NCBI RefSeq assembly: GCF_020382885.2
Contig: NC_058499.1
Span: forward strand, 9,905,872-9,969,871
DNA: 64,000 nucleotides
Source of the DNA: Scatophagus argus
Taxonomy: Eukaryota; Chordata; Actinopteri; Scatophagidae
Reading direction: 5' to 3'
Part shown: positions 63,479-64,000 of the stretch, in pieces
Layout of the letters: the number at the start of each line of letters is the position of its first letter
How positions within the stretch are numbered: the stretch's first letter is position 1
Notes under the pieces: generated by a model
What the model was told of the DNA's origin: nothing
Database searches by the model: none
Seen by the model: only the letters and a program-made list of their open reading frames with translations
Made by a program: the position numbers and the translations under genes

Positions 63479-64000
63479 CTTTGAAGTCCGGGTTTCTGAA
63501 AAGGAAATCTTATGCTCGTTGCTCCGCTAATATTTAAAGCTCAAAATCAAACGCATAATGACGTGAAAATAAATCTGCAAAAAATTGAGGGAGTTCCCAC
63601 TTTTCTTTACAGCTCATGTATAAACTCTCAACGGTCTGAACGATCCTGGATGGTAACTGCGATCACTCCCGCTGATACTGTTTAAAAAGCGTCACCACCC
63701 AATCCAAACGCAAAGCTCCGTGACGTTGGTAGCGATTTGTTCGATTTGCTTTTTGTGACTATCCGCAAGGGCGGAGGCGAGCAATGGCACAGTGCGGACA
63801 CCGTAGACACACACATATAAAGCGAGCGTCCCCACTGAAGTTCAGGGCGGAGTTACAGTGCTGCTCAGATTTAAATCAACCAATTGATATAAGCCAGGAT
63901 TTCCTCTTCTTCGCGCATGCTTTACGTGTTTGACAATGGTTTTATCTCCTGTACTTTCAGTAATTAAGACACAAAACGATTATGAACCTATTTTAAGAAA
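63479..64000 (-). promoter_or_regulatory. incenp: incenp leader exon and promoter region
   Basis: A donor (CTTCAAAG then GTAACT) at 63478 suggests a non-coding first exon just above it, joining the acceptor before the ATG exon. The region beyond has scattered CpG and no certain TATA box. No further gene is seen up to the window edge. Confidence 0.4.

Overview
The window is ordinary nuclear DNA from a bony fish, most likely a percomorph-type teleost with a compact genome. Evidence: eight spliced vertebrate genes in 64 kb, GT-AG introns mostly of 80-1500 bp, (GT)n microsatellites and typical fish interspersed repeats. Nearly all single-frame ORFs are exons or shadows of them. I rebuilt the gene models exon by exon from splice sites, reading phase and remembered family sequence. 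In every complete model the summed exon length is an exact multiple of three.

Layout, left to right. (1) 165-5256 (+): the C-terminal part of a gel-forming mucin (end of VWD, C8, TIL, VWC modules, cystine knot); the rest lies off the left edge. (2) 7582-12362 (+): gtf2h1, the p62 subunit of TFIIH. (3) 14664-25480 (+): hps5, a BLOC-2 subunit, 22 coding exons. (4) 27083-33903 (+): tpo, a membrane-anchored thyroid-type peroxidase, with a TATA box and a short upstream ORF that ends directly against the start codon. (5) 35811-42947 (-): rab3il1/Rabin8-like Rab GEF. (6) 44520-48914 (+): best1, a calcium-activated chloride channel. (7) 50170-51769 (-): a ferritin H-type chain with a non-coding 5' exon at about 52891-53060. 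(8) 54921-62433 (-): incenp, the chromosomal passenger scaffold.

The block rab3il1-best1-ferritin H-incenp matches the order on human 11q12, and gtf2h1-hps5 are neighbours on human 11p15. In human gtf2h1 and hps5 are head to head, while here they lie in tandem. incenp is also on the other strand relative to best1 compared with human. The genes do not form one pathway; this is inherited synteny.

Mobile DNA is modest: an L2-like fragment at 6009-6290, a MITE in hps5 intron 15 (22531-22785), a hAT-like non-autonomous element at 41429-41816, a frameshifted LINE reverse-transcriptase relic at 53940-54742, and three detached LINE 3' tails.

I saw no new multi-gene system. The points most worth a second look are gene-structure oddities: two unannotated-looking in-frame cassette exons in rab3il1 (24 and 120 nt), a duplicated LNVTVDIE exon in incenp, an H ferritin whose visible 5' exon lacks a canonical iron-responsive element, a half EGF module in tpo, and the tpo upstream ORF. 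All exon calls are by eye and need RNA evidence.
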